Shown: piece by piece, positions 56,110 to 64,000 of the stretch
How positions within the stretch are numbered: position 1 is the stretch's first letter
Layout of the letters: every line of letters starts with the position of its first letter
DNA from: Anaerophaga thermohalophila str. Valhall
GTDB lineage: Bacteria; Bacteroidota; Bacteroidia; Bacteroidales; Marinilabiliaceae
Direction of reading: 5' to 3'
DNA length: 64,000 nt
Assembly (NCBI RefSeq): GCF_000250735.1
Contig: NZ_AHZV01000106.1
Coordinates: 18,763 to 82,762, forward strand
The notes under the pieces: model-generated
The model's database searches: none
What the model saw: the letters and a program-made list of their open reading frames with translations, nothing else
Told to the model about the DNA's origin: nothing
Program-made: the position numbers and the translations under genes

Positions 56110-56927
56110 TGGTGAAAACCAAAGTCCTTATTACCGTTAAAACCTATCCTGCTATTTCGAAAAAGTACGATGAGTTGGTCTGCACAGCAGGGTTCAGGGA
56201 AGATGGCTCGTGGATAAGGATTTACCCTATTCAATTCCGGAAAAGATCATACGCTGAACAATACAAAAAGTACGACTGGATTGAATTAGACTTGATCAAA
56301 AACAACAGCGATTTCAGGCCTGAAAGCTTTCGACCTGTATCTCATGAAACGCCCATCATAAAAACAGGAGAAATAAAACCAGATGGAGACACCTGGGAAG
56401 AAAGAAGAAATATAGTTTTAAAGAACGTCTATCACAACATATCCGAACTTATTGCCGAAGCTAAAAACAAAGAAATTTGCACTTCTTTGGCTGTTTTTAA
56501 ACCTACCGAAGTTTTGGATTTTGTTTACAAAGAAGAACAAGAAAGAACATGGTCGCCTGATAAATTGGCCCAATTTCAGCAACTGAATTTATTTGAAAAA
56601 GATAGAAACAATAATATTCAGGTAGTGAAAAAGTTGCCCTATAAATTTATTTATAGGTTTAAAGATAATGCAGGCACCATTTGTAACCTGATGATCGAAG
56701 ATTGGGAAACAGGTCAGCTTTACTGGAATAGTTTAAGGCGCCATGACGGAAATGAACAAAAAGCCTGTGAAGATGTACGAAAAAAATATTTTGACGACTT
56801 TGCAAAAACCAGGGATCTACACTTCTTTTTGGGAACTACAAAAGTCCATCATTTCAGAGCAACAAATCCTTTTGTGATAATTGGGACTTTTCATCCCAAA
56901 CCGATTGTCCAGTATAAGCTTTTTTAA
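56109..56927 (+). CDS. Conserved partner protein of DUF488 (unknown function)
   Basis: 272 residues from the ATG at 56109; a TTG at 56106 is less likely. The opening KVLITVKTYPAISKKYDELVC and GFREDGSWIRIYPI recurs, as far as I recall, beside DUF488 genes. A late WETGQLYW and HFFLGTTKVHHF are the strongest blocks. No known catalytic motif is seen. It overlaps the DUF488 stop by one base, so both act together. Located in a cluster with an Abi gene and repeats, which suggests a defence or mobile context. Confidence 0.65.
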   Translation: MVKTKVLITVKTYPAISKKYDELVCTAGFREDGSWIRIYPIQFRKRSYAEQYKKYDWIELDLIKNNSDFRPESFRPVSHETPIIKTGEIKPDGDTWEERRNIVLKNVYHNISELIAEAKNKEICTSLAVFKPTEVLDFVYKEEQERTWSPDKLAQFQQLNLFEKDRNNNIQVVKKLPYKFIYRFKDNAGTICNLMIEDWETGQLYWNSLRRHDGNEQKACEDVRKKYFDDFAKTRDLHFFLGTTKVHHFRATNPFVIIGTFHPKPIVQYKLF

Positions 56928-57128
56928 AAGCCCCTGCTAACTTGTATTTTTATCGTTGTTGTAAGGAGATCAGGTCAATGGGTGTGAAAATCTAATTGTT
57001 TGAATCCTTTGCAAAATAGACCGTTAATAAATTTTACGCAGTAAATAATTCTAAAGCCTCAAAATTTCTTTGCGGTACCGACCGATAATCCGCACCAGCG
57101 CTGGTTGCACCGGTGCCCTGACTTTCCG
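56928..57128. other. Spacer between DUF488 operon and repeat array
   Basis: About 200 bases with no gene. CACCAGCGCTGGTTGCACCGGTGCC (57092-57116) is locally palindromic and leads into the periodic array. Confidence 0.4.
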
Positions 57129-57410
57129 TGCCGGCACAAATTATGTCTTCCTGCTGCATAATGTCCTTTCCTGGCGGAATCGATCCTCCCCTGGCGGAAA
57201 ATCGCCCTTCCCTGGCATAGAAATGTGCCTTCCTGGCGGAGTTTTGGCTATCCTGCCGGTAAAGTCGGCCGTCCTGGCGGAAAATTTTACCGTCCTGGCG
57301 AGAGTATGACTGAAGCTGGCGGCCAGGAAGCCCTGAAAAGCCGCCAGGAAGGGGTAATTTTCCGCCAGGACATGTCAATAATATGCCAGCGCAGGCAATT
57401 TCATGGCAGG
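57129..57410. repeat. 20-21-bp periodic array of CCTGGCGGA units, inverting at its centre
   Basis: Cores start at 57150, 57170, 57190, 57211, 57232, 57252, 57273 and 57294 (spacing 20 or 21), then the complement CCGCCAGGA appears with centres at 57323, 57344, 57365, 57386 and 57406 (spacing 20-21). Sequence between cores varies. Left and right halves pair: GTCCTGGCGGAAAATT (57271-57286) is the exact complement of 57356-57371. Read on the minus strand the left half gives loose RQDG heptapeptides, so a decayed coding minisatellite is an alternative. Confidence 0.8.
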
Positions 57411-57541
57411 ACATATCAAACTATTATTTGAAAGGTATTTCCCTGAAATATTTCAGGTCAATCTGCCCATTTTTTAAATGCCGCTGATTCGCAGGCTTCT
57501 TCCCCGATAATTAATTTTATCTCAACAAATAAAAAGATCGC

Positions 57542-57946
57542 ATGGATCAGGAAAAAATAAGATTTGCCTTTGCTTTGGGAACAAACGAACAGTTTGAACC
57601 AAAACATTTTGGAGAAGCAGAAAAATACGCAATATACGAATGGAGCGATTGTAATTTGAATTTCATTACCTCTATCCCTAACCCCATGAAGGATCTCAAC
57701 GAGGAACAATTGCACGGTTCGCGACTGAAGGGTACCGGAATCATTAATCTGTTAAAGAAAGAAGAAGTAAACGTAGTGGTATCCAAGCAATTTGGCAAGA
57801 ACATCAAAATGATCAATCAACATTTTGTGCCAGTAATCATCAATGTAAACAATCCTTCGGAGGCTTACAGGTTTCTGAAAAACCACATTCAATGGATCAG
57901 AAATGAATTGTTGAAAAACGGATCCGGATACGAACTTCTGATATAG
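57542..57946 (+). CDS. NifX/NifB-family dinitrogenase iron-molybdenum cofactor-like protein
   Basis: 134 residues of the NifB/NifX C-domain fold: FGEAEKYAIYEW, GTGIINLLKKEEVNVVVSKQFGKNI and PVIINVNNPSEAYRFLKNH. Members bind metal clusters; outside nif operons they are found beside ferredoxins and flavoproteins in anaerobes. Twenty bases before the OYE-type reductase, same strand. It is not evidence for nitrogen fixation, as no nif structural genes are present. Confidence 0.83.
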   Translation: MDQEKIRFAFALGTNEQFEPKHFGEAEKYAIYEWSDCNLNFITSIPNPMKDLNEEQLHGSRLKGTGIINLLKKEEVNVVVSKQFGKNIKMINQHFVPVIINVNNPSEAYRFLKNHIQWIRNELLKNGSGYELLI

Positions 57947-57965
57947 ATAGAAAAGAAATATTGCA

Positions 57966-59825
57966 ATGGAACAGTTAAAGAACAAATTCATTTTAGCCCC
58001 CCTGAAGCTTGGATATGCAAAAGGTGACGGGATTGTCACAGAAAAGCATTTGAATTTCTACCAGCAACGTAACCGGTACATCGGTGCCATAACTCCCGAA
58101 CCGCTTTATATGGATGCCGGCTTACGTGAGCTGCCTACCCAGTTAGGAATCGATGCTGATGACAAACTGGAAGGACTGACACAACTGACACAGGTGATTA
58201 AGGAGCATGGTGCAGCCGCCATTGCTCACCTTAATCACCCGGGTAGGATGGCCAACCCTAAAATACCCTACAACTATTTTGTTTCATCAACGTCAAAGGC
58301 TTGCGAAAATGGCGGTGCCACTCCGGAGCGGATGAATCGCGAAATGATGGACCGCGTCATTGAAATGTTTGCCGTTTCGGCAAAGAGAGCAGTAAAAGCC
58401 GGATTCGATATTATAGAACTTCAATTTGGTCATGGATATCTGTTGGCACAGTTTCTTTCTCCTGCCGTCAACGACCGGAAAGACGAATACAATGGCAGCC
58501 TGGAAAAACGCGCTAAATTCCCCCTCGAAGTATTAGATGCCGTAAAAGATGCGGTAGATGTCCCGCTTATTGCCCGCATCAGCGGAGATGAAATGATTCC
58601 CGGCGGGCTGGGCATCGGTGAGATGAAACAATTCTCATTAATGCTGCAGGAACATGGTATTGATGCTATTCATGTATCGGCAGGCTCCTCCTGCTCCACA
58701 CCGCCATGGTTTTTCCAGCACATGTTTGTACCTAAAGGAAAAACATGGCAGCTGGCCTCTGAAATTTCGGGAGTAACAGATGTTCCTGTTATTTTTGTAG
58801 GGCAAATTAACACCAGGGAAGATGTTCAAACACTGGAGTCGCAATATCAGGCCGACTATATTGCACTGGGACGGGCGTTAGTGGCCGATGCGGATTTTGT
58901 GGGCAAATTGCACGATGAAGCAGAGGGCAATATCCGTCCATGCCTGGCCTGCTCCGAAGGCTGCCTCGGGAACGTCAAAAAGGGTAAAGGCCTCGGATGC
59001 GTAGTAAATCCACTGGTGAACAACAATCTCCCGAAGCCCGGAAAAGCAGAGAATCCGCGAAAAATAGCGGTAATTGGCGGCGGACTTGCAGGCATGCAAT
59101 CGGCAATCGTCTTAAAAGAACGCGGACACGATGTGGTAATATTCGAGCAGGAACGATTGGGCGGACAGTTTATCCTGGCCTCCCTGCCACCCCGAAAGCA
59201 AAGCCTGTACCGAATCGTCGATTTCTTTGTTGCCGAACTAAAACGCTTGCAAATACCAGTCATTTATCAGGAAGCAACAAAAAAAGAGCTCGACGGAAAA
59301 GGTTTCGACGATGTCATAATGGCAACAGGAGCACGTCCGGTTATTCCACCTATCAAGGGGCTGAAAAAATACTATTGGACCGAATTCCTCAACAACGATC
59401 AGTTGCCCGAAAATGAAACCGTATTAATTGTCGGAGGCGGACTTATTGCCATGGAAATGGCATCTAAGCTGGTAGATGCTAAAAACCAGGTCATCATTAT
59501 CGAAATGCTCGACGAAATAGGTCGTGGCATGGAGATGCTCGAAAAAGCACAAACATTAAAAAAATTGCACGACAACGGCGTGCAGATATATACCCGGCAT
59601 AAGGCCGCCAGTATTGAAGGTAACATGGTTTTTATTGAAAATGATAATAATCTGAGGACAAAAATTGAAGGGGTGGATAAAGTAATCGTTGCAGCAGGGA
59701 TGAAGAGCCATGTGCCTTTTGAACCAAACTCGGGTGCCAGGGTGCACTATGTAGGGGATGCCAAACAAGTGGGGAAAGCCGAAAATGCTATCCATGATGC
59801 TTACAAACTGGCATTGGAAATATAA
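57966..59825 (+). CDS. Old-yellow-enzyme NADH:flavin oxidoreductase / 2,4-dienoyl-CoA reductase-like
   Basis: 619 residues. N-terminal TIM barrel with FMN-binding and active-site region AHLNHPGR and GYLLAQFLSPAVNDRKDEYGG-like segment; [4Fe-4S] ligands CLACSEGC with a later Cys in GCVVNP; C-terminal FAD/NAD domains starting IAVIGGGLAGM and VLIVGGGLIAMEMASKL. FadH-type enzymes reduce enoyl or enal substrates, some aromatic or steroidal. Follows the NifX-like gene. Substrate unknown; cytosolic. Confidence 0.9.
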   Translation: MEQLKNKFILAPLKLGYAKGDGIVTEKHLNFYQQRNRYIGAITPEPLYMDAGLRELPTQLGIDADDKLEGLTQLTQVIKEHGAAAIAHLNHPGRMANPKIPYNYFVSSTSKACENGGATPERMNREMMDRVIEMFAVSAKRAVKAGFDIIELQFGHGYLLAQFLSPAVNDRKDEYNGSLEKRAKFPLEVLDAVKDAVDVPLIARISGDEMIPGGLGIGEMKQFSLMLQEHGIDAIHVSAGSSCSTPPWFFQHMFVPKGKTWQLASEISGVTDVPVIFVGQINTREDVQTLESQYQADYIALGRALVADADFVGKLHDEAEGNIRPCLACSEGCLGNVKKGKGLGCVVNPLVNNNLPKPGKAENPRKIAVIGGGLAGMQSAIVLKERGHDVVIFEQERLGGQFILASLPPRKQSLYRIVDFFVAELKRLQIPVIYQEATKKELDGKGFDDVIMATGARPVIPPIKGLKKYYWTEFLNNDQLPENETVLIVGGGLIAMEMASKLVDAKNQVIIIEMLDEIGRGMEMLEKAQTLKKLHDNGVQIYTRHKAASIEGNMVFIENDNNLRTKIEGVDKVIVAAGMKSHVPFEPNSGARVHYVGDAKQVGKAENAIHDAYKLALEI

Positions 59826-60002
59826 CCAACCCTGAAAAACATGAGGGGTCAGCGGTAGAAAGCGTTTTGTTTTGATTGATTTGTCCTGTGTTCCCGCAAT
59901 TTTTCTTTCGATTTTTTGCCTGACTGGCCCCTTTATTTACTTGTGAAAACTAAAAAGCCCGGCGAAGCCAAAATCCTTCACCGGGCTTTCTTCTGGTCAC
60001 AG
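59826..60002. other. Spacer with terminator
   Basis: About 180 bases between the OYE gene and the MITE-like copy; holds the terminator at 59952-59992. Confidence 0.4.
59952..59992 (+). terminator. Intrinsic terminator after the OYE gene
   Basis: Stem AAAGCCCGG (59954-59962) / CCGGGCTTT (59981-59989) with an inner GAAG...CTTC; only three T follow plus CTTC. A strong hairpin. Confidence 0.75.
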
Positions 60003-60182
60003 CTAATTAGTGTCTGTCCATAAAGTGCCATTTACTGTGTTACGCTCGTCCGAAAATTACTCATTTACAATAAGTAAACTCCGTATTTTCAAACTTCTCA
60101 AGCCTTGTAAATGACACTTTCTGAACAGACACATCATAATAAGTAGGAAACTTTTACTACTTTATAGACAGGCACGAATTAG
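60003..60182 (+). mobile_element. MITE-like element, best preserved copy (180 bp)
   Basis: Starts CTAATTAGTGTCTGTCC and ends GACAGGCACGAATTAG, near-inverted termini of about 16 bases; inner arms GTGCCATTTAC/GTAAATGACAC pair as well. Copies or pieces occur at 13581, 18907, 24660, 41366 and 53524. No ORF. Confidence 0.85.
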
Positions 60183-60202
60183 GGTCTGCTGCCAACGTGC
60201 TG

Positions 60203-60970
60203 TCATGCAACATTCTTAATCTCTTTAATAAGTCTTTTGCGTGATGCTTCAGCTACTTTGCTTATTTCCACGAGCATATCTTCAGAAATAGGAACATTCA
60301 CCTCATCTTTCAGAAAATCGGTATTTTTCATTCGCTCAATCCTGAAATACAGCTTCATCCCTTCTTCCATCCGGGTAAACATCAGGTTGTCGGCAACATC
60401 TTCCAGTTCTTTAATTTCACCGGCAAGAGCACTGGTGCTTACAGCAAAAAAATACGAACGGCTTTTATCGTTTTGCAACATATCTTTTAAGTCTGACAGC
60501 AATCGTTCCTTATGCACATCTGAAAATAGCAAAAGGTTAAGTGCCGACCCGAATACCATGTTGTTCTTGCTGTCATCGCTCTTCAACATCGCTTCTGCCC
60601 GCTCAATGGTCCGGCTCCATATTCCCGGCTTTACCAGGTTAGCCTTCAGAGTATCATCCGACACCGTCTCAATACCCTGAATCAAAGGGTCCAGCTGAAC
60701 GTATATGACCCTTCCCCGGTAATCGTTCAAATCCATTCCGTAGAGCTTAAACATGGCTGTCTTAACCAACTCGCCGGTGGGATACTGAAGTGGAATGCCA
60801 ATAACGGAACCTCCTGCCTTCAGCCATGCCGCCACAAAGGCAAATTCAACAAGCGGTTTGCCGGTACCCCCGGGCCCACTGATGAGCGTAGATGAAGGAA
60901 GAGGAATTCCCTGGGGAAGAAGTTGGTCGAGCCATTCCTTCCCGGTGTATAAATTCTGTGTCATCATCAA
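60203..60970 (-). CDS. RecA/KaiC-like ATPase with altered Walker A
   Basis: 255 residues. Walker A reads GPGGTGKP, where Ser/Thr after Lys is replaced by Pro; Walker B candidate is less clear (NNMVFGSALNLLLFSD). Architecture (opening GKEWLDQLLPQGIPLPSSTLISG) is of the circadian-clock KaiC/RadA branch. The protein could bind but not hydrolyse ATP normally. It precedes nothing obvious downstream; upstream on the same strand is the ferredoxin gene, 90 bases away. Role unknown. Confidence 0.68.
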   Translation of the reverse strand: MMMTQNLYTGKEWLDQLLPQGIPLPSSTLISGPGGTGKPLVEFAFVAAWLKAGGSVIGIPLQYPTGELVKTAMFKLYGMDLNDYRGRVIYVQLDPLIQGIETVSDDTLKANLVKPGIWSRTIERAEAMLKSDDSKNNMVFGSALNLLLFSDVHKERLLSDLKDMLQNDKSRSYFFAVSTSALAGEIKELEDVADNLMFTRMEEGMKLYFRIERMKNTDFLKDEVNVPISEDMLVEISKVAEASRKRLIKEIKNVA

Positions 60971-61060
60971 TCTTCCTCTTTTAGCCTGATTAATTGGAAA
61001 TAATAATAATTCAGGAAATACAGTTCTACAGGGTCATTTCCCGGATTAAACCCGGTTGTT

Positions 61061-61309
61061 TCATGCCCCATGCAGTTTTTTCTTTTTCTCCATCAACTGC
61101 TCTTTTGTCTCCTCATGTTCAGGATCTGGAACAATGGCATCTACCGGGCAAACATTAACACATTGCGGTTCATCAAAAAATCCGACACACTCTGTGCAAC
61201 GGTCGGGATTAATCACAAAAATGCTGTCGCCTTCTGATATGGCATCGTTGGGACATTCAGCTACGCATACGCCGCATGAAATACAATCATCGGTAATTTT
61301 TAAAGCCAT
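61061..61309 (-). CDS. 2[4Fe-4S] ferredoxin, Alvin/YfhL-type
   Basis: 82 residues. First cluster CISCGVCVAECP; second CTECVGFFDEPQCVNVCP, with the 8-residue insert between the second and third Cys that defines Alvin-type ferredoxins. A lysine-rich C-terminal tail. Low-potential electron carrier for anaerobic redox enzymes. The GGAGGTG Shine-Dalgarno box seven bases before the ATG (complement 61314-61320) is unusual in this phylum and points to strong translation. Long 5' leader with a hairpin. Confidence 0.93.
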   Translation of the reverse strand: MALKITDDCISCGVCVAECPNDAISEGDSIFVINPDRCTECVGFFDEPQCVNVCPVDAIVPDPEHEETKEQLMEKKKKLHGA

Positions 61310-61465
61310 GATACACCTCCATTTAGTAAGTTGATAATTAAACTCTTAAAATGCCCGGCAACCTATCGAACGGGAAAAATATTTCTCCCTCAACAAAGGA
61401 AACCGGATCCAAACTCAAAAGCGTTTTGTTAAAAATTGAGGTGTTTTCTTTGTGAAGTAAAACCA

Positions 61466-61545
61466 GTGTCGTATCAGGCATAAAATGATACAACACCAAG
61501 GTGATTGTTTATTCAAAGATAATACAGGTTCAGACAAAAAACAAA
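61466..61545 (-). promoter_or_regulatory. Ferredoxin promoter and leader hairpin
   Basis: Promoter: TTTG (complement 61542-61545), 20-base gap, TATCTTTG (complement 61514-61521), a full consensus. Just downstream of the start site the arms GTGTCGTATCA (61466-61476) and TGATACAACAC (61486-61496) form a hairpin. The leader to the ATG is about 200 bases. Confidence 0.7.
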
Positions 61546-61572
61546 GTTATTTAGATTTTTTTTAAATAAGCC

Positions 61573-63954
61573 TTACTCGATGACTTTGAACCTCCTCTGC
61601 AAACGATTCCCTTCGTTATCAACAATGGTCAAAACATGTTTTCCGGTGTCGGGGGCGCACACTATTTCGTGCGGTGCATTTGTATGACCAAGATACTCAC
61701 CATCCAGATGCCAGAAGACAGAAGCTCTGGTATTGGCATGCACCGCTTTAAAGACAATATCCTGTTTCTCTCCGTCCAGATCGACGGGGCGGATGACCAC
61801 GGCCCCGGGGTTTGGATAGATGAATTCCATCGGGTTGTTTTCATCGTCAAAACAGCCTGGTTTTTTGGGCGGAAGAAAACGATAATCAGCATTTCGGCGA
61901 CTGTAATACCACCCCATAACCGGTGGCAGCACAAACCATGGCTCAGTAATAATCTCTCCGTTTGGTTCGCACGAAATCCGGGTACGAAAGTGACGGTCGG
62001 GTGTCAGATGTACCAGCTTGTGCCACGGACAAACAGGTGGCGCTTTAACGGTATTGGGGACGAGTAAAGTATCGGGATGGGGACAAACAGTGCCAGCCAG
62101 GTATCCCGAGCTACTGCAAACCGCGGCTTCGGTCAGGTCGTCGTATGGCGTTCCGAACCATTCCCCCTGGGGTAAGAGATCAAAAAGTTGAAACATCAGC
62201 GGACCGGCAGTAGTTCCACCCAAAAGACCGGCTCTCCCCTCTCCCGAAGCATTGCCAACCCAAACAGCAACAACGTACCGGCCATTAATTCCTACACTCC
62301 AGGCATCGCGAAAGCCAAAACTGGTACCTGTTTTCCAGGCTATGTTCTGTCCCGAAGCAAAGTTCTCCCAACCTGACTCTTCAGGAGGTCTGACAAGACT
62401 CCTCATCGCTTCAAATGCCCACCAGATGGCCCCGGCAGGAAACACCGGCGGATAGTCGGTATAGGTGACCTCTTTCTTCTCCGGAAGTTCAAGAAACAGT
62501 GAATGAAAATCGTCTGTCCGGTAACGGCTGCCTTCTTCTGTATAATGGTGTAAGGTTCTTCCCATAGAAGCATAGCTGCCGGCCAGTTCCCAAAGATTTA
62601 CTTCTCCACCACCTAAAATCAGGCTCAACCCGTAGTGATCAAAACCTTTGTTCAAAGAAGAAATTCCTGCATCAGACATTTTCCTCAGAAACCTTTCTCC
62701 TCCATACCGCCTGAGGAGTCTGACAAAAGGCACATTGAGGGAGCGGGAAAGGGCGTCGTTTGCAGGCACTGCCCCGTCGAAGCGGGGATGGAAGTTCTTC
62801 GGAGCGTAACTGCCATACTGAGTCGGAACATCAGGCAAAAGCGTTTCCGGAAGAATTAACCCGTCCTGAAGTGCTGCTATATAAAGAAAAGGCTTCAAAA
62901 TACTACCAGAGCTTCTGTTTGCTCTTATCATATCCACCGAATGTCCTGCCTTTTTTTCTCCCGGCCGACTGTTTCCAACATAAGCCAAAACGCAGCCTGT
63001 TTCCACATCGGCAATTAATGCTCCGGCATGACGAATGTGATTGGCAGCCAATCTTTCTGAATGTCGTTGAAGCGCTGTGGATGCCCTTTGTTGCAGGTCA
63101 TTGTCTATAGTGGTTACGATTCTCTGGCCAGGTTTGGTTTTCAGAAAATGGTCGACCAGATGAGGTGCATCATCTGGCAGTTTCCGACGTCCACGAGGCA
63201 GAGACTCGGCAATGGACAAACGTAATTCTGTGGTGTCGATATGCCCCTTTTCGAATAATTTTTGAAGCAAGCGGTCTCGCTTTTCTTTTAGTCTATCCTG
63301 GTTGAATCCGGGACGAAGCATCCCCGGTGAATTGGGTAAAACAGCAAGTAAGGCAGCTTCGGCCCAGGTCAAATGATCTGGAGATCGCTCAAAATATTGC
63401 CAGGCAGCCGTTTCAAACCCCACAACATTGCCACCGAAGGGCGCATTGGCTGCGTACATCAGTAATATTTCTTCTTTTGTTTTGGCCACTTCCAGGCGCA
63501 AAGCCCGAATCATTTCCCAAAGCTTGTTAAGCACGGTGCGGGGCGCATTTCCCGACATGCGGGCCACCTGCATGGTGATGGTACTGCCACCGCTTACAAT
63601 CTTTCCTGCCCGGATGTTCTGCTTCATTGCCCTGAAAATGGATGCAGGATTGATCCCGGGATGAAAATAGAAATATTCATCTTCAAAAAGCAGCAGGCAT
63701 GTTGTATACTTTTCCGGAAGCTCCCGTGGTGCAGGGAATCGCCATTGCCCGTCATCTGCAATATGAGCTCCCAGAAGTGAACCCTCTCCCGCCATAAGAA
63801 CGGTAGATAAAGATGAAGAAAAACGAGGTACGGGAACGAAAAGAAATAAACCAAACAATGTCATCCCGGCGAGAAGAAAACGAAATATTCTTCGGGATAA
63901 TACTATATCCGATAATTTTCGTGACCAATATTGCAATCGTATAAACAAATCCAT
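61573..63954 (-). CDS. pbpC: Penicillin-binding protein 1C
   Basis: 793 residues. N-terminal membrane helix (FLLAGMTLFGLFLFV), GT51 transglycosylase with EDEYFYFHPG and GGSTITMQVAR, then transpeptidase motifs SxxK in SGSILKPF, SxN in SRSLN and KTG in AWKTGTSFG. The C-terminal 90 residues are the PBP1C-specific BiPBP_C domain. Builds peptidoglycan during wall repair. The usual alpha-2-macroglobulin partner is not adjacent but present at 28839-34364. Confidence 0.95.
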   Translation of the reverse strand: MDLFIRLQYWSRKLSDIVLSRRIFRFLLAGMTLFGLFLFVPVPRFSSSLSTVLMAGEGSLLGAHIADDGQWRFPAPRELPEKYTTCLLLFEDEYFYFHPGINPASIFRAMKQNIRAGKIVSGGSTITMQVARMSGNAPRTVLNKLWEMIRALRLEVAKTKEEILLMYAANAPFGGNVVGFETAAWQYFERSPDHLTWAEAALLAVLPNSPGMLRPGFNQDRLKEKRDRLLQKLFEKGHIDTTELRLSIAESLPRGRRKLPDDAPHLVDHFLKTKPGQRIVTTIDNDLQQRASTALQRHSERLAANHIRHAGALIADVETGCVLAYVGNSRPGEKKAGHSVDMIRANRSSGSILKPFLYIAALQDGLILPETLLPDVPTQYGSYAPKNFHPRFDGAVPANDALSRSLNVPFVRLLRRYGGERFLRKMSDAGISSLNKGFDHYGLSLILGGGEVNLWELAGSYASMGRTLHHYTEEGSRYRTDDFHSLFLELPEKKEVTYTDYPPVFPAGAIWWAFEAMRSLVRPPEESGWENFASGQNIAWKTGTSFGFRDAWSVGINGRYVVAVWVGNASGEGRAGLLGGTTAGPLMFQLFDLLPQGEWFGTPYDDLTEAAVCSSSGYLAGTVCPHPDTLLVPNTVKAPPVCPWHKLVHLTPDRHFRTRISCEPNGEIITEPWFVLPPVMGWYYSRRNADYRFLPPKKPGCFDDENNPMEFIYPNPGAVVIRPVDLDGEKQDIVFKAVHANTRASVFWHLDGEYLGHTNAPHEIVCAPDTGKHVLTIVDNEGNRLQRRFKVIE

Positions 63955-64000
63955 AAATCTGTGGTAATGCTTGCAATCAGTGGAAATTGTGCACGTCTAT

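Noticed and set aside
57129..57410. CRISPR array
   Set aside because: Cores are only 9-10 bases with 11-base gaps and reverse orientation halfway; no cas genes nearby.
57034..57414. 126-residue minus-strand ORF over the periodic array
   Set aside because: Loose RQDG-like heptads come from the repeat itself; the 20-base steps break the frame periodicity and the overlapping plus-strand frames look equally repetitive. Kept only as an alternative explanation.
57542..57946. Evidence for nitrogen fixation
   Set aside because: The NifX-like domain is common in non-fixing anaerobes; no nifHDK or nifB present here.

Overview
The window looks like chromosome from a Bacteroidota bacterium, most likely a marine or anaerobic Bacteroidales/Marinilabiliales-type lineage. 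The evidence is promoters of the TAnnTTTG type (several with TTTG 19-21 bases upstream), very few Shine-Dalgarno sites, an sdhC(b558)-A-B operon, phylum-typical families (DUF6452/DUF6048, DUF4271, DUF4834, bacterial GH3, the dCMP deaminase-S41 peptidase pair), and moderate GC. Corrinoid, ferredoxin and FMN/FAD proteins suggest at least partly anaerobic life.

Layout. 1-2.5 kb: a two-subunit M16 peptidase operon (the inactive subunit is cut by the window edge). 2.9-9.8 kb: DUF6452/DUF6048 envelope proteins, a LOG-family enzyme, DUF4271, hemD, rnpA, yidD and two glycosyltransferases. 9.8-16.5 kb: a conserved unknown, sdhB-sdhA-sdhC, frr and another unknown. 16.9-19.7 kb: a corrinoid methyl-transfer module. 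19.9-27.9 kb: nagA, deoxynucleoside kinase, GH3, cvpA, tyrS, a CPBP protease and a methyltransferase. 28.3-37.3 kb: a small envelope protein, a giant alpha-2-macroglobulin lipoprotein, TatD, TcdA, an FMN-binding protein and a TauE-type transporter. 37.3-40.2 kb: an accessory zone with a group II intron relic, a GNAT/HigA toxin-antitoxin candidate, attC-like inverted repeats and a class D beta-lactamase gene broken by a 152-bp mobile repeat. 40.3-51.7 kb: gapA, a GlxA regulator, a phytase beside the tail of a lost TonB receptor, ilvE, the S41 peptidase, dCMP deaminase, tRNA-Leu, recO, an aminotransferase lacking its catalytic lysine, and tRNA-Arg. 51.9-57.4 kb: receptor and SEC-C fragments, a NYN protein, an Abi (HEPN) gene with a terminator hairpin in its leader flanked by 62-bp direct repeats, a DUF488 two-gene operon, and a 20-21-bp periodic repeat array that reverses orientation in its middle. 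57.5-64 kb: NifX-like protein, an old-yellow-enzyme reductase, a RecA/KaiC-like ATPase, an Alvin-type ferredoxin and PBP1C.

The window is unusually rich in small dispersed repeats. There are at least five families: a 117-180-bp terminal-inverted-repeat element (six copies or pieces), a 152-bp element with 9-bp target duplications, a roughly 95-bp unit whose 3' end is the start codon of downstream genes, a roughly 90-bp unit, and two short 5'-leader motifs. One copy supplies the stop codon of sdhC.

Three conserved genes (frr, the deoxynucleoside kinase, gapA) each carry a single extra base that breaks the frame. Two of the extra bases lie in A/T homopolymers, so base-calling error is the leading explanation. 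Functions are inferred from motifs and neighbourhood only; no database search was run.
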